DNA of 42,459 nucleotides, taken from the IMG/VR virus record IMGVR_UViG_3300046665_000238, positions 1 to 42,459 of that record. The stretch is one strand, 5' to 3'. Position 1 is the first letter of the stretch. Each line of letters begins with the position of its first letter. This DNA is from a virus. The notes under the pieces were generated by a model. It did not search any database, was not told the DNA's origin, and saw only the letters and a list, made by a program, of their open reading frames with translations. Position numbers and translations under genes: made by a program. Below, in pieces: positions 28,881-35,231 of the stretch.

Positions 28881-29135
28881 TCAGTCTTCCGTCTCTTCGA
28901 GTTCGCCAACGTAGGGATGTGCGACGCCGTTCTGCGCGCACCAGACGGCCAGACCGCGCCCGTTGCTTTCGTTGTAGCCGCGGCGATGAGCCTCAGCGAG
29001 AGACGCTAGGAAATGAATGAATTCGCGCGGCGACTCAGCGACAGCCCTCTTCACGTGGTCCTTTACGTTCTGCGTCCACTCGTAATACCAGGCGAGATAC
29101 TTCAAATCGGCGATAAACTCAGGGGAAACTTTCAT
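28881..29135 (-). CDS. Small early protein, function unknown
   Basis: An 84-residue protein, helical and aromatic-rich (KVSPEFIADLKYLAWYYEW, EFIHFLASLAEAHRRGYNES). Its ATG overlaps the helicase stop by one base. It is the last gene before the 28.8 kb regulatory gap. No family recognised. Being coupled to the helicase it may help replication, which is conjecture. Confidence 0.55.
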   Translation of the reverse strand: MKVSPEFIADLKYLAWYYEWTQNVKDHVKRAVAESPREFIHFLASLAEAHRRGYNESNGRGLAVWCAQNGVAHPYVGELEETED

Positions 29136-30094
29136 CAGAATTCATCCAGTGAGACGGCCGCGCCGTCGACGTGATAACGACGCGGCAGCTGCCCACGATT
29201 CTCGACGTACTGCATGGAGGGGACATCGAACCAGAACCCGAACGCGCCCTCCCAATCGCCGTTGCGCTGCTTCTCAAGCGACAGGTAGCAATCGGGCTCG
29301 CCGAGCGCGAGATCCGCTTCGGCTGCTTTCAGCTTCAGCTTGTCGCTGCCGACAGCCTCTTTGCGCTTGTTGCGCCAGACGATGAAAAGGTTGTCCGCTA
29401 GATCGGTAATCGATCCGCTGCCCTTAATGTCGAACTTGCCCGGCCGGTCGTACTCGCTGCCGCCCTTTTTGACGTGCGCGACAAGGTGGATGTGCACGCC
29501 CGTGTCCTGTGCGATCGCCGTCAGCGAGTTCACGAAATCCTTCTGGCCGTTGTAGTCGTCATCGCCAGGAACGCACTTCATGAGGTTGTCGATAAAGAAA
29601 TGCTGAATTCCGAACTTCTCGACGGCATAGCGCACGACGGCGAGCATGGTTTGCGGCTTCACGCTGCCGGTATGGTCGTAGAGCCAAAGTCGCTCGTCGC
29701 TCCAACTGTGCATTGCGCGGATGAATTCACGATCAGGACGCGCATCGCCGGCGGCCTGCTTCACCATCCGGACCATCGTCTTTTCCGGCTTCATTTCCAT
29801 CGATGCGATGCACACCCGCTGACGCTGCACGCACAGGTCAAGCGCGACTTGGCTCGTCAGCATCGATTTCCCGTGGCCGTTAATGCCACCCCAAATCGTC
29901 AGTTCACCGGGGCGTAACGTGAAGCGGCCTTCGCATTTCTGCCAGCCGAGCTGCACATCTGGCTCTGTGGACCTCGTGTACAGCGCATCGATAACGCCCT
30001 GAGCCCAATCGTTCGCCGGGCGGATCTTGTGAGCCTCTTCAGGCTCCGACATGTAGTCGTCGAGATTGATCTTTTCGCCTGCAATGATTCGCAT
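29135..30094 (-). CDS. DnaB-type replicative helicase
   Basis: A 319-residue RecA-fold ATPase like the C-terminal half of DnaB or T7 gp4. Walker A GGINGHGKS is at 69-77, VCIASMEMKPEK (strand 2 with the catalytic Glu) near 94-105, Walker B HFFIDNL with Asp169, and VHIHLVAHVKKG then IKGSGSITDLADNLFIVWRN as motifs H3/H4. It lacks the N-terminal DnaB domain, so it is a short phage helicase. It follows the O-like protein gene, as in many phage replication modules. The C-terminus (FWFDVPSMQY) is typical too. Confidence 0.9.
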   Translation of the reverse strand: MRIIAGEKINLDDYMSEPEEAHKIRPANDWAQGVIDALYTRSTEPDVQLGWQKCEGRFTLRPGELTIWGGINGHGKSMLTSQVALDLCVQRQRVCIASMEMKPEKTMVRMVKQAAGDARPDREFIRAMHSWSDERLWLYDHTGSVKPQTMLAVVRYAVEKFGIQHFFIDNLMKCVPGDDDYNGQKDFVNSLTAIAQDTGVHIHLVAHVKKGGSEYDRPGKFDIKGSGSITDLADNLFIVWRNKRKEAVGSDKLKLKAAEADLALGEPDCYLSLEKQRNGDWEGAFGFWFDVPSMQYVENRGQLPRRYHVDGAAVSLDEF

Positions 30095-30095
30095 G

Positions 30096-30506
30096 TCAGT
30101 ACCCCATTCCGGATAATTCTTTGATCTGCCAGTGCGCCCACGGGTCTAGCTCGATGCTCACCGTCTTGGACTTCGCCTTGCGGTGCGCTTCAGCGTGCAC
30201 GGCCGGGTAGTCGAAGTGAACTTCGGCGCCGGTCTTGGCATCGACGTCCCACAGCGACAGGGTTTTCGGCTGATCGTTGCGCATCGCCTTGAGTTGGTGC
30301 GCGATGCCTTGACCTTTCCGGGCGAACACGATCAGGTCGAGACCGACGATCCAGCGCCAGTCGTATTCGCTTTCAGGCGAGGCGTACACGGTGAAACCGT
30401 CGTCCTGCTTGTCGATCTTTCCGACAAATGACACCAGAACCCAAGATCCAGGCTGTCTGCCGTGCTTGCGCATTTCGACGATTTGAGTAGCGTTCGCGGC
30501 GATCAC
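30096..30506 (-). CDS. Early protein between O-like and helicase genes, function unknown
   Basis: A 136-residue protein. The start is GTG 30506, overlapping the stop of the replication gene as GTGA with CAGGAG upstream; the longer frame antisense-overlaps that gene. It is beta-rich in the middle (SWVLVSFVGKIDKQDDGFTV, RWIVGLDLIVFARKG) and basic near the C-terminus. It likely belongs to the replication module by position. No motif allows a function. Confidence 0.6.
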   Translation of the reverse strand: MIAANATQIVEMRKHGRQPGSWVLVSFVGKIDKQDDGFTVYASPESEYDWRWIVGLDLIVFARKGQGIAHQLKAMRNDQPKTLSLWDVDAKTGAEVHFDYPAVHAEAHRKAKSKTVSIELDPWAHWQIKELSGMGY

Positions 30507-31234
30507 AGGTATTTCTCCTGTGTGTACGTGGGCGTCTTGCCAGCGCGCCCGGCGAATGCCGATGGTTCTTCGAGCCATTGGGCTTTGAATCCAGCCCACC
30601 CCCGTTCACAGCAGGTCCGTAAGGCGTCGTCAAGAGACATCTCTGCTTTCCCGGATTCGCGAATAACGCCTTCCAGGGCGGTTTCGGTGACGGGTAGCTT
30701 TTTGGCCTTGCGGAGTTCAAGCCAGTCCCGAGCAATCGAAGCGTCGACAGAAAGAGATTCAAGATGCGCCTGCGCATCGAAGCGCGGAGCGCGTGTTTTT
30801 ATATCCTTTGAAGATGAAGATGAAGATGAAGATGAAGGGGTTGGCTCAAGGTTGGGATGAAGGTTAACCTTCCTATCCTTCATCAAAGCAGGGTTGCCAC
30901 CCTTCGAACCGCCCGCAGCACGGGCCTCTCGGACCTGTTCATCGCGAATCATGCGGCGAGAAAAGATGCATCCGGATTCGTCGCGAGAGAACACGCCGGC
31001 AGACTCAAGCTCATCCAAATATCCTTCAGTTTCTTGGATGGTTGATCCTGTCATACGAGAAAGGTTGGCGGTAAGGATAACCTTCCCATTAACCTTAAGG
31101 TGCCCATACTCTGAACCTTGGTGCATGATGCACATCATGTCTATCCAAAGCCCGCGAGCGCCAACAGACACCATCCGGAGAGCGGCATCGTTCATCCAGT
31201 CTCCTGGGTAGAATTGAAAGGATGGCCGCTTCAT
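30503..31234 (-). CDS. O-like replication initiation protein
   Basis: A 243-residue protein. Residues 1-85 resemble the N-terminal winged-helix domain of phage replication proteins (FQFYPGDWMNDAALRMVSVG, LWIDMMCIMHQGSEYGHL, then LSRMTGSTIQETEGYLDEL). A basic region (VREARAAGGSKGGNPALMKD) leads to a linker with nine Ser in a row and a helical C-terminus that may bind the helicase. It is the second gene of the early operon, followed by the helicase, as for lambda O-P or DnaT-like pairs. The linker is coded by a TCTTCA repeat. Confidence 0.75.
   Translation of the reverse strand: MKRPSFQFYPGDWMNDAALRMVSVGARGLWIDMMCIMHQGSEYGHLKVNGKVILTANLSRMTGSTIQETEGYLDELESAGVFSRDESGCIFSRRMIRDEQVREARAAGGSKGGNPALMKDRKVNLHPNLEPTPSSSSSSSSSKDIKTRAPRFDAQAHLESLSVDASIARDWLELRKAKKLPVTETALEGVIRESGKAEMSLDDALRTCCERGWAGFKAQWLEEPSAFAGRAGKTPTYTQEKYL
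30790..31115. other. Candidate replication origin inside the O-like gene
   Basis: Repeats based on AAGGTTAACCTT occur at 30860-30871 (perfect palindrome), 31073-31084 (AAGGATAACCTT) and near 31090-31101 (TTAACCTTAAGG), with extra AAGGTT at 30848 and 31061. Next to the left block lies a TGAAGA microsatellite (30811-30837) and the AT-rich TTTTTATATCCTTT. Repeats next to an AT-rich stretch inside the initiator gene is the lambda ori plan. No test of function. Confidence 0.42.
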
Positions 31235-31236
31235 TG

Positions 31237-31488
31237 TTATCCCCGCCCCGTGCCTGTGATGTGCGCAGGGACGTCGCCCATGCGCAGCAAGTCGACGACG
31301 GTCATCGGCTCATCGCTCTCGCTAATCACTTCGGCGCTGGCTTTCGCCAGTTCGAGCGCACGGTAAGAGCTGACCGTGCAATGCATGTTCTTGATGTTGC
31401 GCCAGTAGATCAGGCTGATGCCGACCTTCTCGCACACGTCGCGAACAGCCTTCTTGCCGTACTTCTTGGAAAATTCGTCTGCCGTCAT
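31237..31488 (-). CDS. Cro-like helix-turn-helix protein
   Basis: An 83-residue protein at the head of the leftward operon. Residues 5-45 (FSKKYGKKAVRDVCEKVGIS, then YWRNIKNMHCTVSSYRALEL) form a helix-turn-helix of the type used by phage and plasmid antirepressors. It diverges from the CI-like gene across a 287-base regulatory gap and has its own sigma-70-type promoter. GGAG precedes the start. Its position makes it the probable Cro; a YdaS-like role is an alternative. Confidence 0.72.
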   Translation of the reverse strand: MTADEFSKKYGKKAVRDVCEKVGISLIYWRNIKNMHCTVSSYRALELAKASAEVISESDEPMTVVDLLRMGDVPAHITGTGRG

Positions 31489-31500
31489 GGGGACTCCGTC

Positions 31501-31549
31501 GTGAAAGAAGCAATGAAATCATTGTATCATTTCACGAGAGTAATATCAA
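31501..31549 (-). promoter_or_regulatory. Main early leftward promoter with dyad operator
   Basis: Minus strand: -35 TTGATA (31549-31544), 17-base spacer, -10 TACAAT (31526-31521). A dyad TGAAAT-N9-ATTTCA (31514-31534) covers the -10. GTGAAA/TTTCAC half sites also occur at 31501 and 31530. On the plus strand TTGTAT-N16-TATCAA (31522-31549) overlaps it and may be the repressor promoter. A textbook repressor/Cro switch. Confidence 0.72.
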
Positions 31550-31590
31550 TCCTGTGCCCTGAAAAGATCCGATAAATGTAATCTAACTAC

Positions 31591-31710
31591 GTGAAAACAC
31601 TTAACACTTTCCTAGTAGCAGTTGCGTTTTTATGGGCGATGTATCAGTATTCGATTAAGCGATACCGCGAGGCGCCGCAGGGGCGGACGAGACACGCAGG
31701 AAGTCGCTGA
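31591..31710 (+). CDS. Possible 39-residue membrane peptide ahead of the repressor
   Basis: A GTG-started frame, VKTLNTFLVAVAFLWAMYQY followed by a basic tail (SIKRYREAPQGR). One membrane segment, positive cytoplasmic end. No clear ribosome site, so support is weak, but it sits alone between the switch promoter and the CI-like gene and on the same strand. Confidence 0.3.
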   Translation: MKTLNTFLVAVAFLWAMYQYSIKRYREAPQGRTRHAGSR

Positions 31711-31775
31711 TACACAGAAAGTGCGCAAAGCACACGCCGGCCATATCTCTGACCCGCGAAAACATAGGAACCGAA

Positions 31776-32222
31776 ATGTCTGTTGAGACCATCGAGCAAG
31801 TACGGACCCGCAACTTCCTCTGGCTATTCGAGCGCTTCAAGGAAGAGGTGCGCAATGATTGGCCCGGTGAACCCGACCGAGGCATGGTCAGACGCTTTGC
31901 GCAGCGCCTGGGGATCAGCCCCATCTACACGTCGCAGATCAAGAATGGGAAGGTGATCGGGACAGCTCTGGCAGACAAGATAGAGAAGGCTCTCGGCCTT
32001 CAGGACGGCTGGCTCGACACGGACCACACCAAGTCCATCCCGGCTGAAGACGAAGACCTTGCAGCGGCTATGGACGCGTTCCGTGGCATGTATGAGCACT
32101 CGCCCGAAGCGACGCGCGCCGCGCTCGTTAAGGTCATGGGCGCCATCGTCACCGGAAAGCCGATAGAAAGCATCGTCGAAAAGAAGGATGAAAAAGTTAC
32201 CGAAGCCAAAAACGCAAGGTAA
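31776..32222 (+). CDS. CI-like repressor without protease domain
   Basis: A 148-residue protein. Residues 10-85 contain an XRE helix-turn-helix (MVRRFAQRLGISPIYTSQIK, ADKIEKALGLQDGWLD), the GW(L)D ending being typical of prophage repressors. The C-terminal 60 residues are helical and charged (MDAFRGMYEHSPEATRAALV) with no Ser/Lys self-cleavage domain. So RecA-driven self-cleavage, as in lambda CI, is not expected; induction must work through another protein. AGGAACCGAA precedes the start. It diverges from the cro-like gene. Confidence 0.78.
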   Translation: MSVETIEQVRTRNFLWLFERFKEEVRNDWPGEPDRGMVRRFAQRLGISPIYTSQIKNGKVIGTALADKIEKALGLQDGWLDTDHTKSIPAEDEDLAAAMDAFRGMYEHSPEATRAALVKVMGAIVTGKPIESIVEKKDEKVTEAKNAR

Positions 32223-32272
32223 TTTGTGCTGCACTGCACGACAAAAATGCAACATTTCGATACAAAAACCTG

Positions 32273-32301
32273 TTGCTGACGAATACGATAAGACGTAATG
32301 T
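32273..32301 (+). promoter_or_regulatory. Possible promoter of the 70-residue gene
   Basis: Plus strand: TTGCTG (32273-32278), 17-base spacer, TAATGT (32296-32301). The spacer contains AATACGATAAGACG, and ACGGTATC follows at 32303-32310, so a degenerate relative of the GATAC dyads may lie here. Lies 58 bases before ATG 32359. Confidence 0.4.
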
Positions 32302-32358
32302 GACGGTATCGCTTCCATGTAAGCGAGCCCACAAACAAGCGAAAAAGGCAGGGTAAAA

Positions 32359-32571
32359 ATGACCGGTATTCAAGAGTCGTCCAGCGAGAATGGCATTACT
32401 CTGCCTGCTCCGCTGGCGGGGGACTTATCGTCGGAGTGGTCCGATAGCGACGTTCTGAGAGCCGTCGTGCGGGCGCTTTCTCCGGCCAGGCGGCGGGAGG
32501 TTTTGGCCGAAGTTCGGGCTGAACTTGGCATCTGCACAAATGATACTGTCAATGTCGCCTTCAACGCTTGA
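32359..32571 (+). CDS. Small protein downstream of the repressor, function unknown
   Basis: A 70-residue protein with an acidic N-terminus and a basic helix (DVLRAVVRALSPARRREVLA), ending EVRAELGICTNDTVN and AFNA. AGGCAGGG precedes the ATG. It is transcribed with or just after the CI-like gene. No recognised family; a co-regulator is possible. Its stop overlaps the -35 of the small-RNA promoter. Confidence 0.55.
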   Translation: MTGIQESSSENGITLPAPLAGDLSSEWSDSDVLRAVVRALSPARRREVLAEVRAELGICTNDTVNVAFNA

Positions 32572-32596
32572 CGATCCTGTTATAGTTTGCGATAAT
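32568..32596 (+). promoter_or_regulatory. Strong promoter of the candidate small RNA
   Basis: TTGACG (32568-32573), 17-base spacer, GATAAT (32591-32596). A CGATA-N7-TATCG dyad (32590-32606) covers the -10 and the expected start, suggesting control. No open frame follows before two terminators. Confidence 0.68.
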
Positions 32597-32602
32597 TTGT
32601 CT

Positions 32603-32685
32603 ATCGTAGAGTTCGTGTGACTCAACGGTTCCTTCCAGTGATCTAGCGATCACTTTCGCTCGCCGCAAGGCTTGAGCGTTTTTTA
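32603..32685 (+). ncRNA. Candidate phage small RNA (about 80 nt)
   Basis: Predicted start near 32603 from the promoter just upstream, end in the T run at 32679-32684. Elements in order: a weak hairpin GAGT-N7-ACTC, an unpaired stretch containing TTCCTTCC (32629-32636), a perfect hairpin AGTGATCTAGCGATCACT (32637-32654), and the terminator hairpin with GCC-GCAA-GGC. No plausible ORF. The single-stranded UUCCUUCC is complementary to GGAAGGAA, the ribosome site of the P1 leader and of the first P2 gene. A small RNA that controls early gene translation is a reasonable hypothesis; no family is recognised. Confidence 0.5.
32657..32685 (+). terminator. Intrinsic terminator of the small RNA
   Basis: CGCTC pairs with GAGCG and GCC with GGC across a GCAA loop, followed by TTTTTT. 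Ends rightward transcription from the repressor side. Confidence 0.85.
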
Positions 32686-32692
32686 TTCTAAG

Positions 32693-32725
32693 GCCGTCGC
32701 CCGTTAGATCGTGCGGCGGCTTTTT
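32693..32725 (+). terminator. Second intrinsic terminator
   Basis: GCCGTCGC pairs with GCGGCGGC (one T-G pair) over a 12-base loop, followed by TTTTT. A backup stop behind the first. Confidence 0.75.
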
Positions 32726-32731
32726 GCTTAT

Positions 32732-32815
32732 GTGTGGCTGGCTGGTGCTCACTCCGCTCAGCGGGGATCGACGTTCGATTCGTCGGGTACAGCGGGTTCG
32801 ACTCCCGGGCCACTC
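32732..32815 (+). other. tRNA-like or tmRNA-end-like sequence
   Basis: An 84-base stretch with tRNA-like parts: ends GTGTGGC / GCCACTC pair at six of seven positions; GCTG/CAGC could be a D stem; CGACG-TTCGATT-CGTCG is a perfect five-pair stem with a seven-base loop reading CGA; and GCGGGTTCGACTCCCG is a T-arm of the kind seen in tRNAs and at the 3' end of tmRNA. But the D region is too long, the first T-stem pair is wrong, and CCA is absent. So a decayed tRNA, a tRNA mimic, or a fragment picked up from an attachment site. Not a safe tRNA call. Confidence 0.3.
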
Positions 32816-32871
32816 CCTTGTACTGCCGCTGGAGTCCCCCGCTCCTGGCCGCCGAGAAGTTTCGGCACCAA

Positions 32872-32897
32872 CAAAAAAGCCCGCTCGATGGCGGGCC
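32872..32897 (-). terminator. Intrinsic terminator of the leftward two-gene unit
   Basis: On the minus strand GCCCGC and GCGGGC pair over a six-base loop, followed by TTTTTT. It ends the P4 transcript 20 bases after the 119-residue gene. Confidence 0.85.
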
Positions 32898-32917
32898 GTA
32901 TCGTGCGACACATTGCC

Positions 32918-33277
32918 TCAGTGTTCTGAATCGCGCTCCAGGCGCTCGATGTACTTGATCGCTTCCGTCTCGCTGTCTTCGGTGATCCAGCAGGAGACAA
33001 GGGCGCTCAGTACGCCGAACGCTGAGTACGGATCGCGCTTCTGGATGGCGTCGCGCACGTTCTTGCACAGCGTAGTGCCGGACGCGCTCTGAAGGGCGCA
33101 GACGAGATCCTCGTCGGACAGCGCGGCCATACGCGACGCGATCAGTGCTGCTTGCTTGTCGGCGATCATCTCGTCGCGCAGCTCGTCTTGATAGACCGCT
33201 TCGTCGCGGCGGGACAGAGCGCGGTCGAACATGAATTCGCCGGACTGCGTGACGTTGATCGGGGTAACGCTGCTCAT
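32918..33277 (-). CDS. Small protein of the P4 unit, function unknown
   Basis: A 119-residue protein from ATG 33277 with AAGGAGACCAAC upstream; the longer frame is a shadow. It is mostly helical and charged (RRDEAVYQDELRDEMIADKQ, SRMAALSDEDLVCALQSASG) and ends KYIERLERDSEH. A GCCCGC hairpin (33290-33305) lies just before the ribosome site. Together with the 53-residue gene it forms a short leftward operon that sits apart from the early operon, between the repressor and the late genes, a typical place for moron or control genes. Confidence 0.65.
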   Translation of the reverse strand: MSSVTPINVTQSGEFMFDRALSRRDEAVYQDELRDEMIADKQAALIASRMAALSDEDLVCALQSASGTTLCKNVRDAIQKRDPYSAFGVLSALVSCWITEDSETEAIKYIERLERDSEH

Positions 33278-33312
33278 GTTGGTCTCCTTGCCCGCCGTAG
33301 CGGGCGCGTGAG

Positions 33313-33474
33313 TTAGATTGCTTGCTTTGCGATGTCGAGAGCGGCTGCTTCGCTGCGCGCGGATATCTTCATGTATCCGACGTGGCATACGCCAAGGTTC
33401 GTGCTGCGGTAGAACTTGCACACCAGATAAACGCCGTTGTCGCTGCTGATCGTCTTGAACTGGTATTCGCGCAT
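33313..33474 (-). CDS. Small first protein of the P4 unit, function unknown
   Basis: A 53-residue protein, MREYQFKTISSDNGVYLVCK then KISARSEAAALDIAKQAI, a likely beta-beta-alpha fold like small phage regulators. CGGAGAACAGAC precedes the ATG. It is the first gene behind promoter P4, 45 bases from the -10 box. Confidence 0.6.
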   Translation of the reverse strand: MREYQFKTISSDNGVYLVCKFYRSTNLGVCHVGYMKISARSEAAALDIAKQAI

Positions 33475-33519
33475 GTCTGTTCTCCGGTTGGTTTCGCGCT
33501 TCGTTGAGCGCATGACTGT

Positions 33520-33548
33520 AGGATACGATAGGAGTATCGGTTCCGCAA
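33520..33548 (-). promoter_or_regulatory. Promoter P4 with dyad operator in the spacer
   Basis: Minus strand: -35 TTGCGG (33548-33543), 17-base spacer, -10 TATCCT (33525-33520). Dyad on the plus strand GATACGATAGGAGTATC. Bases after the -10 (CAGTCAT) are the same as behind P2. Drives the 53- and 119-residue genes. Confidence 0.74.
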
Positions 33549-33653
33549 GGACTTTCGGAAGAAAAGTGAGTTCGTGGACACATGTCGCGCTCAGAAGCGT
33601 TACGTGCGCCTACAATGGATACGTTGATCGGATTATTTCTCGGGGGAGGGATT

Positions 33654-33872
33654 ATGAGCGCGTACGTGATACCTGTGTTGGTGCTGGCGTTATTCGTGTT
33701 CTCGTTTGTGGCCGTGCTGATGGTGAGCGTTGGCTCTGCTGACGACAGCGCATTCGACGAGGCGGAGCCGCCGAAAGATCGCAGCTTGTATCTGGTGCAG
33801 GCGCATGGCGCGATGCTCGACGACATCCAGATCCGCAAGGAAGCAAATGGCGCGCAAACCGAAAGTCGTTGA
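33654..33872 (+). CDS. Small membrane protein at the start of the late operon
   Basis: A 72-residue protein with one strong membrane segment (YVIPVLVLALFVFSFVAVLM) and an acidic soluble tail. I chose ATG 33654 because of GGGGGAGGG upstream; two earlier in-frame ATGs exist. A TACAAT box (33611-33616) is the only -10-like element nearby, with a poor -35, so the late promoter may need an activator. Function unknown. Confidence 0.6.
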   Translation: MSAYVIPVLVLALFVFSFVAVLMVSVGSADDSAFDEAEPPKDRSLYLVQAHGAMLDDIQIRKEANGAQTESR

Positions 33873-34059
33873 GGAAGTCGAGCGCACGTCGACCTGCAAG
33901 AACTGCCGGTGGGCGGAGTTCGGGAAAGAGGCGATCAGATGCCATCGCGATCCCCCGCAGCCGGTCGTCGACCTGTCAGACGGGGGAATCATCTTCGTTC
34001 TTCCGCTCGTATCTGTTGAAGACTGGTGTGCAGGCTTCGCGCCGTACCTGAACTCATGA
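33847..34059 (+). CDS. Small zinc-binding-type protein
   Basis: A 70-residue protein starting MARKPKVVEEVERTSTCKNC. It has CKNCRWAEF, RCHRDPPQPVVDL and DWCAGF, enough Cys and His for one zinc site, in a layout common in early or late phage mini-proteins. AAGGAAGCAA precedes the ATG. It overlaps the preceding gene by 26 bases and is followed seven bases later by the metallophosphoesterase. Function unknown. Confidence 0.65.
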   Translation: MARKPKVVEEVERTSTCKNCRWAEFGKEAIRCHRDPPQPVVDLSDGGIIFVLPLVSVEDWCAGFAPYLNS

Positions 34060-34066
34060 GGACTTG

Positions 34067-34963
34067 ATGAAAGCCGATTACCAGAAGGCGATCGACACGC
34101 ACGGCAGCATCAAGGGCGCAGCTCGCGCACTAGGCATCGCGGAGAGCACGTTTCGCGACCGCATGAAGCGCACGGACGACGTGCAACTGACGCTGACCGA
34201 CAAGAAGCTGACTAATCGGCTGGCGATCCGTAACGGTTCGATCGCGATCGGCTCGGACGCCCACTACTCGCCCAAGCTCATCACGACCGCGCACAAGGCG
34301 TTCTGCAACGTCATTGCCGAGCACGCCTCAGACATGAAGGCCGTCATCCTGAACGGCGATCTGCTCGACGGCGCCCGGATCAGCAAGCACGCGCGCATCG
34401 GTTGGCAGAAGACGTACAGCGTCAGGGACGAACTCCAGGCCGTCCAGGACCGCTTAGGCGAGATCGAAGAAGCCGCGCGAGGCATGAAGCTGTTGCGCAC
34501 GATTGGCAACCACGACATCCGCTTTGACAGCCGCCTAGCTCACGCCGCGCCGGAATACGAGGGCGTCGCAGGCTTTGCGCTGGCTGACCATCTGCCGGCA
34601 TGGAAAGACAGCTACAGGATCGACGTCAATGAAGATACCGTCATCATCCACAGCGTGGCCAACGGCATGCACGCTGCGTACAACAACGTTGTCAAGGGCG
34701 CAGGTTATCACGTGGTTACAGGGCACACCCACAGGCTTCAGTGTGTTCAGTTCCGCGGTTTCGGCCGTCTTCGCTATGGCATCGAAACCGGAATGCTCGC
34801 CGATCCCGAGCAAGACGAATTCCACTACCTGACCGGCCGCAACGCGAACTGGCAAAGCGGCTTTGCCGTGCTGACGTGGCGCGACGGTGAGCTGCTGCAC
34901 CCCGAGTTCTGCTCGGTGCGGGACGATGGCCGCGCGTACTTCCGCGGTCAACGCATGGCGTAA
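34067..34963 (+). CDS. Metallophosphoesterase with N-terminal helix-turn-helix
   Basis: A 298-residue protein. Residues 10-35 (THGSIKGAARALGIAESTFR) form a helix-turn-helix. From 60 on comes a calcineurin-like phosphoesterase with its metal ligands visible: SDAH (Asp64, His66), GDLLD (Asp98), GNHD (Asn148, His149), IIHS (His195) and TGHTH (219-222). Such enzymes cut phosphodiesters; this one is probably a DNA-directed nuclease or phosphatase acting during packaging, since it lies just upstream of the terminase. I used ATG 34067 with GAGG upstream. Confidence 0.85.
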   Translation: MKADYQKAIDTHGSIKGAARALGIAESTFRDRMKRTDDVQLTLTDKKLTNRLAIRNGSIAIGSDAHYSPKLITTAHKAFCNVIAEHASDMKAVILNGDLLDGARISKHARIGWQKTYSVRDELQAVQDRLGEIEEAARGMKLLRTIGNHDIRFDSRLAHAAPEYEGVAGFALADHLPAWKDSYRIDVNEDTVIIHSVANGMHAAYNNVVKGAGYHVVTGHTHRLQCVQFRGFGRLRYGIETGMLADPEQDEFHYLTGRNANWQSGFAVLTWRDGELLHPEFCSVRDDGRAYFRGQRMA

Positions 34964-35095
34964 AGACTTCATCACCCCAGGCGCAGGTGGGAAAACAGCG
35001 TCAGTCGTGGACGAAATGGAAGCTCGGACCTCCGCCTGCTTCGGCAGGAACTCGACTGAGCGCGGGCCACGACAACCCTAATTCTGGATTTCGAC

Positions 35096-35188
35096 ATGTA
35101 CAGGTGCTGGTGGTGCGCTCGCGAGTTGCAAGACGGCGAGCGCTGCTGCAATCCGCGCGAGAAGCATTTCTACAGAGCATCCCAATAA
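35096..35188 (+). CDS. Possible 30-residue Cys-rich mini-protein
   Basis: MYRCWWCARELQDGERCCNP then REKHFYRASQ: CxxC and CC plus a His, a plausible miniature zinc knuckle. It lies alone in the 268-base gap between the phosphoesterase and terS. No clear ribosome site. The remainder of this gap shows nothing I can support. Confidence 0.38.
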   Translation: MYRCWWCARELQDGERCCNPREKHFYRASQ

Positions 35189-35231
35189 CCAACAGAGGGC
35201 CGCTACCCGATAAGGGCGTGGCAAGTATCGG

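Noticed and set aside
32561-33068. Leftward frames across the terminator and tRNA-like region
   Set aside because: They read through two terminators and an RNA-like region; composition is Arg/Ser/Pro-rich shadow sequence.
33290-33305. Terminator at the GCCCGC-CGTA-GCGGGC hairpin
   Set aside because: No T run follows on either strand; it may matter for translation but is not an intrinsic terminator.
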